This document shows positions 11,000 to 23,441 of a DNA stretch of 64,000 nucleotides, one piece after another (position 1 is the first letter of the stretch; each line of letters starts with the position of its first letter). The stretch comes from Cryptomeria japonica. Taxonomy: Eukaryota > Streptophyta > Pinopsida > Cupressales > Cupressaceae. The notes beneath the pieces were generated by a model. It was not told the DNA's origin and searched no databases. It saw only the letters and a list, made by a program, of their open reading frames with translations. Location of the stretch: contig NC_081408.1 in the NCBI RefSeq assembly GCF_030272615.1, positions 199,967,341 through 200,031,340 on the forward strand, given 5' to 3'. The position numbers and the translations under genes are program-made.

Positions 11000-12996
11000 T
11001 GTTGTTCTAAAAAGTGAGCAAACCAAGTTCACCTACAATCTATCTATGAAATAGCCAGCTTCATACAATGAAGAACTTTAGGGCTTTGACAACATAACAA
11101 GGATTTGAATCCTTCTACTCTTCAAGCTCTACAAAACCTAGGTGGGTATACCTTTGATGCATTGACTCAGACCCATTACACACATATGGCAGCATCAATA
11201 ATAAGTAGATGAATCTCATAAGACTTAACAACTAGGTTACTATAGATGGGATAAATCTACATTGACATTTCAACTAAGTTGAAGCATGAGATAGGTGGAA
11301 CAAACTAAAACTACAAACCTAAAAGTAAATGGATAATTGATTTTAAAAAAATCTTTGAGAATCCCCAAAATCTACAAGACCAGTGCCTTATCCAAGGGCA
11401 TAGAGTCAGACATCAAACTGCAAATAAAAAACCTCTAATGCAAGTCCATCTTCATCATTAAATATTCCTGCATCAATGCCTTGCATAAATGCATTACTCA
11501 ACTCATTCACAAAATCATTAGATCTTAAAAATATATTCCATTATTCATGATTTATTACAGAATTTAAATTCTTCCTTGAAGAATGCCTACAAACAATCAC
11601 AAAAATCTCCTTGAGATGACAAACTCTAGCCTTCTTGAGGAAAGAAATATACATCTAGAGACAATTTTGTGTGAATTTATGCATGCCTTACATACATAAT
11701 AACCTGCAACAAAAACACCTACAGCAAGAAGATATACTCCATTACTTGAAAAAAGATATTACTCTATACAAACATGGAAAAACTCAAAATTGGAAACCAA
11801 GTGGTGCAGGGCACCTAGCACTCCAAGAATGTAAGCTTTTATTTTCTTTTAGTTTGTGTGTTAATTTGTGTTGTGATAATGGACCAACCATTCAAGACTC
11901 AGTAGAGCCATGGTTGAGTTGTCCAAATTTTGGGTTGAGTCAATTGTGCTCAAAATGTTGCTATCCTGAGAAGTGAGTTGCTTAGGTAGTGTTGGTGCCC
12001 AAAACCACAGATTGGAAAACCAAAAGTCTTTCCTAAATCCTCAAGTAATCCAATCAGTCTTGGCCAATGAATAGGGATGGTCGAAGACTAGATCCCTCTA
12101 CACTTTAGGCTCCACTAAAGTGAGGTGGGTGTGCCTCTTCCTCTCAAGCATAAAAGAGGTTATTTATAGTGGATTTAAACTTTTCTAAGACGGTTCTTTG
12201 GAAGAATGGAAATAATTTCTTGCTACTGTTTAGTGCTTTTATTTGAATGCTTTTGAAATTGAAAATTGAATGTAAAGATAATTATGTATTGAGATTGTTG
12301 TATTTTGGAAATAAAAATGCTCTTAGGACATTCAAGAAATATGCAATAGAGTAGTTCAAAAGGTTTCAGAAGAATGATTTTCTCTCAAAGACCTTATGCA
12401 TATCAAATAAGAATCTCAGAGAATGAATAACATAGTAGTACCTCTATCTCAGAATATATATGATACTTTGAGGACAAATAACTTTATCAACTCAGGAGAC
12501 AATATTAATAATCACTATAATGGTTCAGTATGTGTCACAAACGATAAGAACCTAATCTCACATTTAATGTAACATCATGTGATTCACATTACAATAAATC
12601 CTTAAATAGATTTATCAAGAGGACAAAGAATGTTTGATCAACACAGAAAGTAGATAGTGCATTTGAAGTAGAAACAACGAATCTTGTATATTAATCTCTA
12701 AGAAATGACAGTACATAAAGCTACACTTGGAGATACTTCATTACAATTTGCTTGCACAAAAGTGATACTTCTTCTTCTTATAAAATTTCCTAATACATAT
12801 GACTTTCAGTCCCTACAGTAGTATGATGTTCCCCCAAAAAACTCTCCTATTTGATACAAAATGACTCAATACAAATACATATGTTGAAATACAAAAATAA
12901 AAGGACACACCCTTTCATTATCTTAACAACTAACTAAACAATAATTAAAAAGCCTAACTAAGATATCAATTACATTACACAAACTAAAACAAAACA
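11000..12996. other. Non-coding flank, left part of composite insertion
   Basis: I see no gene. Two segments (about 11000-11170 and 11985-12170) share a loose layout, each with an AGGTGGGTATACCT / GAGGTGGGTGTGCCT motif after a pyrimidine-rich run, and may be related LTR ends. A TATA-like TTATTTATAG lies at about 12163. Short frames here lack codon structure. Confidence 0.4.
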
Positions 12997-15926
12997 CTAA
13001 GAGTTTCGATCCAACCACTGTCCACATTTTTGAATATGCTGCAAGTAGCTCAGATCCTTGTATGTTGTAGCATTGAAGATCACATCCTTGGCTGCATTCC
13101 TGATAACATAAAAATTCTCTAGTTGATCGGCCATGTCATTCATGTCAAGGACATCTGCTCTGGCGATGTCTTGGGCTGCACTAAGAATAGACTTGCACTC
13201 AGAGATCCATACATTTTTTTCTTTGATCACACCCATATCATCTACCAGACTGGGAACCCCATGCTAAATAATCAGTTGGCATTCACCAAATTCAAATTTC
13301 AATTCCTTTGTAATTTCCTCATGTGTAACAAGTAGACCCTGCACCTTCTTCTTTATTTTCTCTCTGGTCGATGCATCCTGTAACAACATGTCAAGTCTAT
13401 CTCAAATTCTGGTGTGTGAAACCGTATTGTCCACGTTCCTCTGATATTCATCCCAGAATTCATTCAATGCTTTCTCCATATTGTCATATCTCCTACTTAG
13501 CAACACACAAGTGGTATCGACCCTAATTCTTCTCATCTCTTTTTTCAACTTATTGTGTTATAAGATAGCTTTTCAATTTTTTTCTTCCATTGGCCTCCTA
13601 AATCTGTAATTTGGGGAACCAGGTGCCCACTCCTCTTAAGGGTCTCTTCATATAAAGCCTTATACTTATTCTTCTCTGCTATCTCATGTTTCATTTGGGC
13701 CTTATTGAATTTTGAAATATTAATACCCATGTCAGTTGTGACCATAGGATCTACTTTTCCAACTTTCAAGGTCATCATGTGACCAAAATCCTTATCTACA
13801 TCAATTATTTTTGGCCTTTTATTAGGAGGATATAAGGCCCACAATAACATTTCTTCCTCCTTTGGATCATATCTTGATCCAATAAAAATATCTTGCACTC
13901 CTTGGATGTTCAATTTCATATCCTTAATATCTGAATGTAACAAAGAATCAAAAGTAAATGAAGCACTCAAGTCCCATCCTAGAAACACAATTATTCTTGC
14001 CTCTACTAGAAATTGCCTACCCTTTTGCGGGGTCATAGTCTCAACTTCTGTGTAAATGTCTTTCTTCAACCTCTTCATCATTTCTGCTTCATTCTCAGGG
14101 GTAACATTTGGTACTGCTTCCCTTAATTTATTACCCTTGAAGTGGTACATGAATGATTTGAGTTCCTTAGACTTAATGAATTGATCATTAGATACAAAAG
14201 AAACATGCTCTGCCATTCTTTCATTTGTTTCTCCATTCGGAGTAATAATAAGTCTATTCTCTGCTTCTGAGTCCTTCTCCTTCTTAGGTGCACAGAGCTT
14301 GGAGACTACTTCATTTTCCCCTAAATCACTTTAGGCTAGTTCTCCCTCCATTTTTTCTAGTCTTTGCCTTCTTTCCTCTAGCTTCTTCTCCAGGGTCCAC
14401 ATAACTTCTACAAGCTCTTCCACCTCCTTATTTTTGCACATGTCTTCAAATTCATCCTCCTAATGGAAGTAATCTCCCAACTTTTGTCTTTTCTTGCTTG
14501 AATGGATGTAAGCCTCAAGATCATAGTGTGTTCTAGATGCATGTTGAAACAAGTTGTATTCATCTACCAACTTCCTGTCAATGACCTCATATGCCCTAGT
14601 TGATACAATTTTAAAATCCTGAAAGTGAAGTGTGCCAGAGAGGAAAGCTTTCTTGTGTGCTCCTCCAAAATGTTTTGCATTAGACACACTTAACTTCCTT
14701 ACAATTTCCAAGAAGGCAATCCTGTTTGGTGTAGGCTTTGGTAGCACATATGGATAACCCTCCAATCCATAACATCGAACAAAAGTGAAGTTTTGGCATG
14801 AGTACCAATCACCCCAGTTGTGATTGACCTTTGGATTTTTGTGCTTGTGAGGCCTATGAAACTTCTTGACCTCCTCAGAAAATGATCCTTGTTGAGGTTC
14901 ACCAAAAAGAAAGAAAATTGGTTTGACAAAGAATTCCTCAAATTTGAGGTAATGAGAATTCACAAATCTATAATCCCAAAGGGAAACCCATAATTGCACT
15001 GGTTTCTCCTTTCCATCCTTCTCAACTGTGTTTACATTCAATTCTTCCAGCCATAACCCTCTAAGTTTCTCATAAAATAAAATAATATGTATTAATAATG
15101 AATAGTGCTTGAAATATTTGTTTGGATTATCCTTCAGGTTCAAGAAACTTTCATGCAATCTATCTACTAGGTATGAAGCTAAGTCAAAAAACCTAGGCTC
15201 GTGCCTTTGAATTTCTATTGCTAGAACCAACAATCCTATATTTGCCACATCAGGAGCTTCAACTCCTCCCACCTGACCACAAGACATATATGTATATTGC
15301 AAATACTTCTTGAAAATAGTCATTTCATAAGGAGAGCCATCTTCCTCTATTAGCCTCATCTTCTCTTCTTTGTGGACAGCGAGGTTCTAGCCCTTGTATG
15401 TAGTGTCCATCTTCCTGTACTCTTCCAAATCTACAAAAGATAAAGGCACATCCACCTCCAAATCTACTGCAAAAACTTCCTGAATTGTAGCCTTTGCAAA
15501 GTGCACTAGAGAAATCCCATCAGGCAACATAATGCATCACTTGTTTGCATCATAATGTCTTACTAAAAGCTTCAACAAATCAATATTCACAAACATAGTG
15601 GGTACTACAAGTTTACCCAGACCGGTTTTCCATGGGTTTGAAATTGGCATGGGCTCATCCCTATGGAAGTAATGGAAAAGAAACAACTCATTCCCTTTCA
15701 CTATGGTGAATATATCTCCAATATCTCTCTATCTATCCTCCAATTGGTCACGGATAGGAAAATTTACCTTAGCTCTATGTGACCTAGCTCTTGGAGATCC
15801 CATTTGGTCTATCATGTCCTAATTTAGCTTTCTTTGGACCTCACTGACCTTCCCCTCTGATTTCTTTGCTGTGGTACTAGATATTTTGACAACCTTTCAC
15901 TTCCCTCTTGAGTTTGACCCTTCCAT
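12997..15926 (-). pseudogene. Composite-insertion long non-pol ORF (aORF copy 2)
   Basis: An ATG at 15926 opens one minus-strand frame of about 794 codons down to 13545, broken only by about seven stops and with no frameshift. A shifted frame continues to about 12997. I do not recognise the family. The N-terminal third has IMLPDGISLVHFAKAT and IGLLVLAIEIQRHEPRFF. The middle holds YLKFEEFF, VNHNWGDWY and GYPYVLPKPTPNR. Then come an acidic/lysine-rich linker, EVETMTPQKGRQFLVEAR and EEEMLLWALYPPNKRPK. The C-terminal part is coiled-coil-like. It is colinear with aORF copy 1 (3-1700) but far too diverged to be a recent duplicate. No pol code lies near, so it is probably the cargo ORF of a non-autonomous element. 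The preserved frame suggests selection before death. Confidence 0.65.
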
Positions 15927-17430
15927 CACTGAAAATTCCTTCACTCTATGCTTATTAACTCAGAAATTTTCTCAATAAGCACTTGATAACTTTCTACAAT
16001 AGCTTTGTGAGAAATGCTGCTCTGCAATACTGGCTATATGTCCCAAGGATTCCAATCCTATAATTGATTATTGCAATCTTGATGGATTTTCTTCATGCAG
16101 AAATGGATCTACTCAATTGATGCATTTAATGGAAACCATTTTGTTAGTTCTTCTCATCAAGACGTCCAATGACTAATCGGCGAGATGCCTCCTGATGATT
16201 CAAATATTTGGCATTGGTTGTTATGACTACCACTTTTTTCTTTTTGATCGGCAAAAACTATCTCAACCCACTTATTGGGTCTCGAGATATCAATTTTTTC
16301 TTTATCCCGATGGTTCATTTCATCTTGATGGGCATCACTTTAGTCTCAGCTTTGCCTTTTGTTTTAATGCTCCATCGGCATAACTCTCCCTGATGCATTC
16401 ACCTTTGGTTTCCTTTTACTTAACTCGTCGGGTGACGGCATAGTTTATTTCATGTCCCCCTGATGCCTCGATGATCTCAATATACCAATCCACATTCTAA
16501 CTAAGACAATTGTGTTATCGGCATAACTTATCTCGAGGAACTCCTCGCACCTACCATTTGCCTAAACGGTCCTATCAGGTTTCAGCATAACATAAAAAAA
16601 TTTCTTCCAATGTCCTGATGAATCATCATTAGATGCTTTCTTTACCAGTATAACTCATTTCGATGCCCCCACAAGTGCTTCTATCTTCATCGGGGGTCAG
16701 AATAGCCTTTTTCTATTCCTCTCGAAGTCCTGATGAGTTCCTGATGCACTTTTGTGTTTTATGCTTCCGAGTTTGTTTTATCGGTATAGAAAATACTGAT
16801 AGCTCCGCCTTCTGATTCTCCATGTCATTGGGGATTGGTCTAGCTATTTTGGTACTACTCTGATATGGTTGTTTTTTCTGATGGGATTGCCTTTGATTTC
16901 CTTTAGTCATCAGGTATCGAGATAAAAATTTCTCATTACTTTCGATCTCCCGATACTATATGATAAACTTTACCTTACCGTTACAAGTTATACCAATGGT
17001 TTCATAGGTTATCGGTATAGAAATTTCTATGCTTTTCTGATAAGCTGATACAAGCCAATAGAAAACAACCACCTACTACCTCATCAGAACAAGCTATCTC
17101 GATGGAATGACCTTTCCAAGAGTGCACACCGTGTTGAGTATTTTTTAAGCACTCCAATGAGTCCGCGCTCTATTTCATCAGTATAAGTGATGCTAATAAT
17201 CCTCCTTTGGATTGCCCCTACAGTTTCAATAGGACTACTTATGTCGATAAGTGAAATTTTGCAATTTAGTACAAATGAGCCATCCATCCTATAAATTGAT
17301 GATCCCAACTTTTCCCATAGGGTCTGAAACATACTAGAAGATAATCCTTGATCACACCATAATAACTCCTCTATTGACAAATGCTTCATAATGGATTCTT
17401 TGTGCAGTCTAAGTGCATGCCCTCAGTGTG
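15927..17430 (-). other. Leader or LTR-like region upstream of aORF copy 2
   Basis: There is no clear gene. A diverged motif of the form ATCGGCATAACT...CTCGATG recurs at about 16249, 16373, 16518, 16651, 16769, 17011 and 17178, giving a pyrimidine-rich, TCGAT-rich texture unlike its neighbours. A 101-codon minus-strand frame (17084-17389) has no recognisable domain. By position it may be the 5' LTR or untranslated leader of the element carrying aORF copy 2. Confidence 0.35.
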
Positions 17431-19439
17431 CCCAAGTGATACCTTGACATTACTAAAATAACTCATCCTTAGAGAAATTTACTTATGCTAATAAGGTTCC
17501 TGGACATGCAAACCAGTAATAAATACTCACATGATAAAATAAAAAGGCCTCTATATAGCATAAAATATTTTGTAAAAATATGTGCTAACAGGTAGGTCAC
17601 AGGCAAATACTCCAGATGAATGTATTCATGGATTAGGAGTCAATTGAGTTGTGTTTAGGTCTTGAAAGGTGTTTGAGGACCTTCAAGAGTCTTAGAATGC
17701 AATAGAATGCAAAATTGCATTCTGGAGCAAGTTGTCAAAAGTTATTGAGCAACATTTTGCAATTTCTTGCAAAAGTTGCATTTTTTTGGTTATGGGAATT
17801 AGGTAGTTGGTTGAACTGATGAAACTAGTGGATATAAGCTAGATTTAAATTCATTGTATGGGTTGGAGGATTGGAAATGCAAGAGCAAGTTTCTGGTTTG
17901 TGAAACAATCTTGTTTCCATGGGGTTTTTTGATTGTTTTGTATTGTTTTTCATAGCTTGTATAGTCTAGTACAAACTAGATGGTGTAAACTCATTGCCAT
18001 ATTTGTATGTTAATTTTATTTGCTTTCAATAATTTTGATTTTTAGGTTTGATTGTTCCAGGTTGTGAAGAATTTTGTCATTCTTTGCAACTAGGAGCAAA
18101 ACCCTTGCAAGTAGGGTTTAAGAGAAAGAAATGGCTCTAGCCTGGGTATTCTTTGATGGAACTTGTTGTAATCATTAAGAATTATAGGTTAGGTTCTATA
18201 TATAGCTTTGGAATAGGGTTTGTGATATTGCAGGTCCAGGAGGAGGAGAAACAATGAAGACCTAGGCTCACCACTAGGAGTAGGTAAGTTAGGACAGTAA
18301 GCAAAGTGCGATTTGTGAGCACTTGAAGATTGATGCAAGCCCAAGTGGAATATGTATGTAAATACCTTAGAGTTTCCTTCAAGGTTCTTAAGGTTTTTAG
18401 AGTAGGATTTTTGACTAGTGAAAGGTTATAGACCAAGTTTGTCAATCCACCGGTTAAGCCCAAAACCCCCCAAAATAGTGTAGCATTGAAAACCACACTT
18501 GTATAGAGAACCCAGATGCATTTTTCTACTATTTTCTACAACTTCCAAAAGGGTATCTGAATCCATTATTTATTCTTAGGCTTGTTTGGGAAATTTTCAA
18601 ATTAAACACCAAAAATGGCTTAAGGAGGGCTAATGCAATTGGGCCTATTTAGGTGTCGGTAGAGACCTAGAAGGCTTGAGAAACCATGTTGATGGAATTG
18701 GTAAGTATTAAAATTCAAAACAAAATGAAGACACCTTATTAATTCATTGGGAAACCATAAGGAGAGTTGATGTGTTGAGATCCTGGCAGGAGTGGTTGGA
18801 GCCTAGAAGAGGTGAGTGTGAGTAGCTGAGGTGACAACCTCAAGTGGAGGAGTTGATTGTCCAGAAACCATTGGATATACCTAGGAGGAAAGTCAAGAAG
18901 TTTCTGACCTTGGAGGTCTCATTTTCATAACCCTTACCAAGTGCCAAAGGAAGGACTTGAGTAGTTGTAGGCTTGAGTAGGACAAGTCACTCAAGAAGGT
19001 GAAACAAACAAGGCTCGAAGACTCTCTGCATCACCAAGATTATGGAGCCTTTCTCACAAAAATATGGAATCCTTTTCAAAATGAGAAGACATAAAAATAA
19101 GAATTTAGAGAGAGGAATTTTGGATCTCATTGATGACCATTGCATCTGCCCCCAGCTTTAAGCATTAACTACCCCCACACTTGGCTTGCAAAAAATCCCT
19201 CTCTGACAAACTGACAAATCCTTCTGAAATCCTGAGGAAACTTCTCCTGAGATATTTTTCATGGGTTACACTTTACTATAGAAATGGATTCCTTATTTTT
19301 AGAGCTTTACAACGATATACAATACGTCCATATTTGGGTAAAAATAACCCACTAGTGAATTAATCTCTTAGGCATGCAGGTCAGTTATTTACATTTCTAC
19401 CTTTTCACTATAGTCTGAAACTATATTTTTAAATTTGAA
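17431..19439. other. Region without recognisable gene
   Basis: It is AT-rich in the first half and mixed in the second. No pol, gag, zinc-knuckle or RNA-gene pattern is seen. Short frames (18182-18496 minus, 19181-19363 plus) look like chance. It lies inside the composite insertion and may be LTR or leader DNA of a retrotransposon. Confidence 0.4.
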
Positions 19440-20010
19440 TTTCCCACATAGATCTCTACCACATGTCACCTCTGGATTGGCCCATGAGTCCCTTTGGGCT
19501 CCACCTGTCCTGCCACCTAAGCACGACCAGACCCACCACTTCCTTGTCTCTACCTTGTCGTTGATCCATGATAGATATTCATCGTGCATCTCTGCATAGC
19601 GTATCAGTGACCACCATCCGATCATTTCCAGCCCACTCATTCTTTATCTCTCCTATGAATTTCTCTCCTATCGGGTCCCACCACTTGGTTTCCAAGTCGC
19701 TTTGATTAGCCATCAAGCTACTTTCTATCACTCTATAGCGACCGTCGTTAGATCTTCCTTCCAACCGTGAGATCTTCCTTGACTTGCCCAACCTTTACCT
19801 TGGCTAATCTACTCCCCTTTGTCGCATGTCACCATGTGGCACCTTGTTATTTTCTCAGAGTCCACCTCAGTGCCACCTGACCTGCCACTGGACCACCACC
19901 TCACCAGTCGCCAAGTCATGATGATATCTGGCAAGCATCTTTCTATCACAGTGTAGCAATAGCCATTGATCGTCCTCGAATCACCATCCGATCTGCTCAA
20001 CCTCTAGCCT
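19440..20010. repeat. Diverged GC-richer repeat block
   Basis: Three related segments (cores at about 19575-19620, 19715-19760 and 19930-19985) share a CTTTCTATCAC.-TATAGCGA-like core. Two of them also share upstream ATGTCACC and TCCACCT...TGCCACC blocks. The block is distinctly richer in C and G than its surroundings. I cannot assign it to a known repeat type; overlapping minus-strand frames are probably by-products. Confidence 0.4.
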
Positions 20011-20467
20011 CTTCTCTCTAGTTGGTCACAAAATTTGGATGCGTTGAGATGTGTATGCATGCAGGGGGCCCACTACTTCCTTAATCAGCCACTTGCTAAA
20101 AGCCCATAAGCTTTGACACTAAGTATATATGCAACTTTTCTTTTAAATATTAAAAATTTCTCTACACTGCGAATGTGGAATAAATTCTTCTTCTTTCCTA
20201 GTGACTAAAACTGCTTGGAAGTTTCAAAACCCTTACTTTGTCTGCAACCATGTGACCCCATCTAGCTCATGATAGGGAAGATTTTATTTCTACACTTGCC
20301 AATTTCCCTTTCTTGGATTTTCTTTCATTCATCATATTTGTTGAGAGTTTCATGTCTCACATGATAGGAACGTGAGGGAAGGGTACTGACTTCATTTTTT
20401 CCTCTTTTTTTTTTTTTGAAATGGACCTCAAGAATTAACTAAAATTTTTATAGGTCCCAAAACACAG

Positions 20468-21149
20468 ATAAATCCTACAAGATACAAATCTATGATTGGA
20501 GGTCTACTTTATTTGACTCTAACAAGGCCTAACATTATGAATGTTGTTTGTATTGTTTCAAGGTTTCAGAGTGATCCTAGAGAAAATCATGAGATGACAG
20601 TGAAAAGGATTTTTAGATACTTGCAAGGTACATCAAATTATTGCTTATGGTACCCTAAGGATGATAACTTTATGTGCATATATAGATGTTGATTGGGCTG
20701 GAGATGTTGATGACCGAAAAAGTACTTCTGGTGGAGCTTTCTTTCTTGGAAAGAAGTTGGTTTCATGGATCAGCAAGAAACAATCATGTACTTCTCTATC
20801 TACTATTGAAGCTGAGTATGTTGTTGTTGCTACTAATTGTACACAAGTTTTATGGATGAAGCAAAATTTGAAGGATATAAACATGGATTGTGATGTATCG
20901 GTAGTTATTCACTATGATAACTCTACTGCTATTGATATATCGAAGAATATGGTATTTCATTCTAAAATAAAGCACATATCTATCAAGTACAAATATTTGA
21001 AGGAGAAGGTGGAAGCAAATGAAGTTAGACTAGTTTATGTGAACACTAAAGAGAAGATTGCAAATATTTTCACTAAACCTTTATCCAAGGAATCATTTGA
21101 ATACTTGAGAGATAGATTGGGAGTTTCTTCCCCTCTGGTAGAGACTTGA
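20468..21149 (+). pseudogene. Element H connection region and RNase H
   Basis: This resumes the frame lost at 10999: INPTRYKSMIGGLLYLT, then RYLQGTSNYCLWYP. A frameshift near 20680 leads into RNase H: YIDVDWAGDVDDRKST, STIEAEYVVVATN, HYDNSTAIDISKN and NIFTKPLSKESFEYL, ending at TGA 21147. The catalytic Asp, Glu and Asp are present (DVDW, EAEY, YDNS). Only the frameshift and the upstream insertion are evident damage. Confidence 0.85.
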
Positions 21150-21279
21150 TTGATGTGGTTGGTATCAGTCTGACATGCACTATCGAGATACTATTCATTC
21201 TGACATTGACGTGGGATGCTACTGCTCAAAGGGAGTCGTCAGATTCTTTGCTTTGATATTTATGTTAGATTTCTAGCAT

Positions 21280-21554
21280 TGATGTCAAAGGGGGAGAGAT
21301 ATTGATGTAAAAAGAAAAGGAAAGTGAAAAATCAAAAGAAAAAGGGAAAGATATTGATAAGATATATGTACAATTTAGATCTTTATAGAGATATCATTCA
21401 CATGGGGAGTTTGGTCTTTATTTTAGAACCTCATTGCTACATTTGTATGTGGGAGATTGTTGGTTGTCTTCCACAGGGAGAGACTTGTTTGGCATTTCTT
21501 GGTACTTAGATTTTTTTCACATCTAGTGTTGCCATCAATGCCAAAGGGGGAGAT
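21280..21554 (+). promoter_or_regulatory. Element H polypurine tracts
   Basis: Purine tracts TCAAAGGGGGAGAG (about 21285) and GCCAAAGGGGGAGAT (21540-21554) lie between RNase H and the LTR. The second abuts the LTR and is the likely plus-strand primer. ATCAATGCC next to it pairs with CATTGATGCC inside the LTR start. Confidence 0.7.
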
Positions 21555-22787
21555 TGTTGACCATTTGATGGATTTGATTATGTGTTGCATTGATGTTTTG
21601 TCATTGATGCCAACACTAGATATTTGGATGGTTTATCGACACCCTTTCGGTCCTGGTAGGTTAAGTGGTCTCTGGTTAACTTGGATTTAGCATGATCTGG
21701 TAGGCTCCTATATGGTCTGATGATGGAATTTCTTTATTCATGATACTTATACTCATATTTGATCAGTTGGTTTTGGTCTAGAGATTGGATACTATCCTGC
21801 TTTCTTAGAAGATTGGTTTTTGGTTCCGGCGACGGTTTCACCGATTGATCTTTTGATGGAGATCTTTGATGAATTTCATAAGTGGTGTTGGTTTAGATTC
21901 TGATGATGTTTTAGGATGTTGTTGGTGATCTTGTTTGAGACTTGGTGGTTGGAGATCATTTTTGAAGTGTGTGGACCTATACTTGATTCCGGTTCATCTA
22001 GGTTATGGACCGACATTAATGTAAGGTGTGGATAGGACCTATTGATGTATTTTTTGGATGTCTTATGTGTTGATATTATTTGTTTGATCTTAGGCCAACA
22101 TGGTTTGTAATTATGTAATTAGTTTATAATCTAGTGGTTGATCTAATTGTTTATGGTTGAAGGTTTGTATATATAGATGTAAGATCTAATTGTAGATCGG
22201 AAATACATAGATATCATGGTTATGTAAAGAGGTCATGGTCAAGGATTATAATTTGAAAATAATGTAATATTGTTCAGGTAGAGGAGTTGGTTGATCTTTG
22301 GAGATCAAATTGGTTTTTTGTAAGAGGATTTAGTCTTCAGGGTTTGAGCTTAACCGAAACTATACTCAGGCATAGGAGATGCTATCTTTTGAAATTCAAC
22401 ACTTCTCTGAATTGTAATCTTGATTTATATGTAGTCAGTGAGACTCCTTTTGTGATGAGGAGTGTGCTCTAGGTTGTTGGCCTTCTAGCAAGTGCAGGCC
22501 CCTTAATTGTAATTCGCGTACTTACTGCAGAAGTATTATCTGACTATGGATAGGCTTCCCACCGTGTTTTTTACCTTTATTGGGTTTTCCACGTACAAAT
22601 CTTGGTGTTGTGTGGATGGCTTTTATTCTATGATTATTGTTCATGCTTAATTGGTTTATCTTCTATTCTAGTATTAATATTTTAGGTTCCGGTATTTAAA
22701 GTTTAAATTGCTACTGGCTTCTGTAATCTATGACAACTGTTTCATCCCCCCTCTTAGTTGTCTTCCGGTTATCTAAACTGTCTAATA
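21555..22787 (+). repeat. Element H 3' LTR
   Basis: A 1233-bp LTR, TGTTGACC...CTAATA, of the same family as the I LTR at 23442-24670 and in the same direction. It is preceded by the PPT and RNase H, which fixes it as a 3' LTR. The end hairpin GACAACT/AGTTGTC lies at 22732-22762. Confidence 0.85.
22732..22762 (+). promoter_or_regulatory. Poly-C stem-loop near H LTR end
   Basis: GACAACT (22732-22738) pairs with AGTTGTC (22756-22762) around a loop containing TCCCCCC. It ends 25 bases before the LTR terminus. Confidence 0.6.
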
Positions 22788-23441
22788 GAAAGAACTACTG
22801 ATAGGAAGCCATAAGTCTAATGAGAAGGGAAAGTAGAAGGTTGATGATATTAAGAAGGAACATGAGAAGAAGTGGGTTATGAAGTTTGAGGATCAGTTGA
22901 CAGAATCAAATTCACCATATGTTCATTCGAGTGAAGCATATACCCCGGTTACTCAACCAGTAGAGAATAATGTACTTGCACCTATAGGAAACTCATTTGG
23001 TAACTAAGGCATTCACCTTAGGGGAAGGTGAATTGATGACAAATCTTGCATTTTCCCTAGTAGTGGTCTAAAAACCTATTTCAAACTTTGGAGAAGTCTG
23101 TTTGAAGGTTAGCTGGTGAAGATTTATTGGATCTTGGATCTGGTTTACTTTATCGGTAAGTCACTTTATCAGTTATGGTTTGGTCATACATCTATAGTTA
23201 AGTACTTCAAAATCTTTGGTAGTGAATTAGATAGTTTGATCCTAGATGTGATGAAGGGATATTTTTTAGTTATTAAAATCAAAGAAAAACATATAGATGT
23301 TATAACAAAAGATTGCAGAGAATTGTGGAGAGTGCTATTGTCAAGGTGGATGAGTAGTACAAAGGTCAAATAAGAACTTATGAGAGAGAACTTGAAGTGG
23401 AGATGATCATAACTAAATCGTTAACACTTGTAGGAAAAAAA
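22788..23441 (+). pseudogene. Scrambled segment with an integrase C-terminal fragment
   Basis: Between two same-family LTRs lies 654 bp of mixed code. About 23150-23345 reads like the Copia integrase C-terminus (YQLWFGHTSIVKYFKIFGS, then LDVMKGYFLVIK), matching ELWFGITPTLKYFRIF and DPRSDEGIF of J and K with frame slips. About 22870-23030 is acidic gag-linker-like code. No PPT precedes the I LTR and no RT follows. I infer an internally deleted or rearranged relic into which H or I inserted. Confidence 0.5.

Larger units (their letters stand above)
11000..20462. mobile_element. Composite insertion splitting element H
   Basis: The RT code of H stops at CACCG (10995-10999) and resumes after CACAG (20463-20467). 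Removing 11000-20467 restores the reading Ala-Pro-Ile-Asn, aligned with J. The two 5-mers differ by one base and look like an aged target duplication. The insert starts TGTTGTTC. I could not find a matching pair of LTRs inside, so its class is unresolved and it may be several nested pieces. It contains the minus-strand aORF copy 2. Confidence 0.55.

Noticed and set aside
11671-11976. 101-codon plus-strand frame in the composite insertion
   Set aside because: No motif, atypical composition and no support from a second copy.
17084-17389. 101-codon minus-strand open frame
   Set aside because: No recognisable domain, no start context and it lies in motif-rich non-coding DNA. Kept only as part of the leader region entry.
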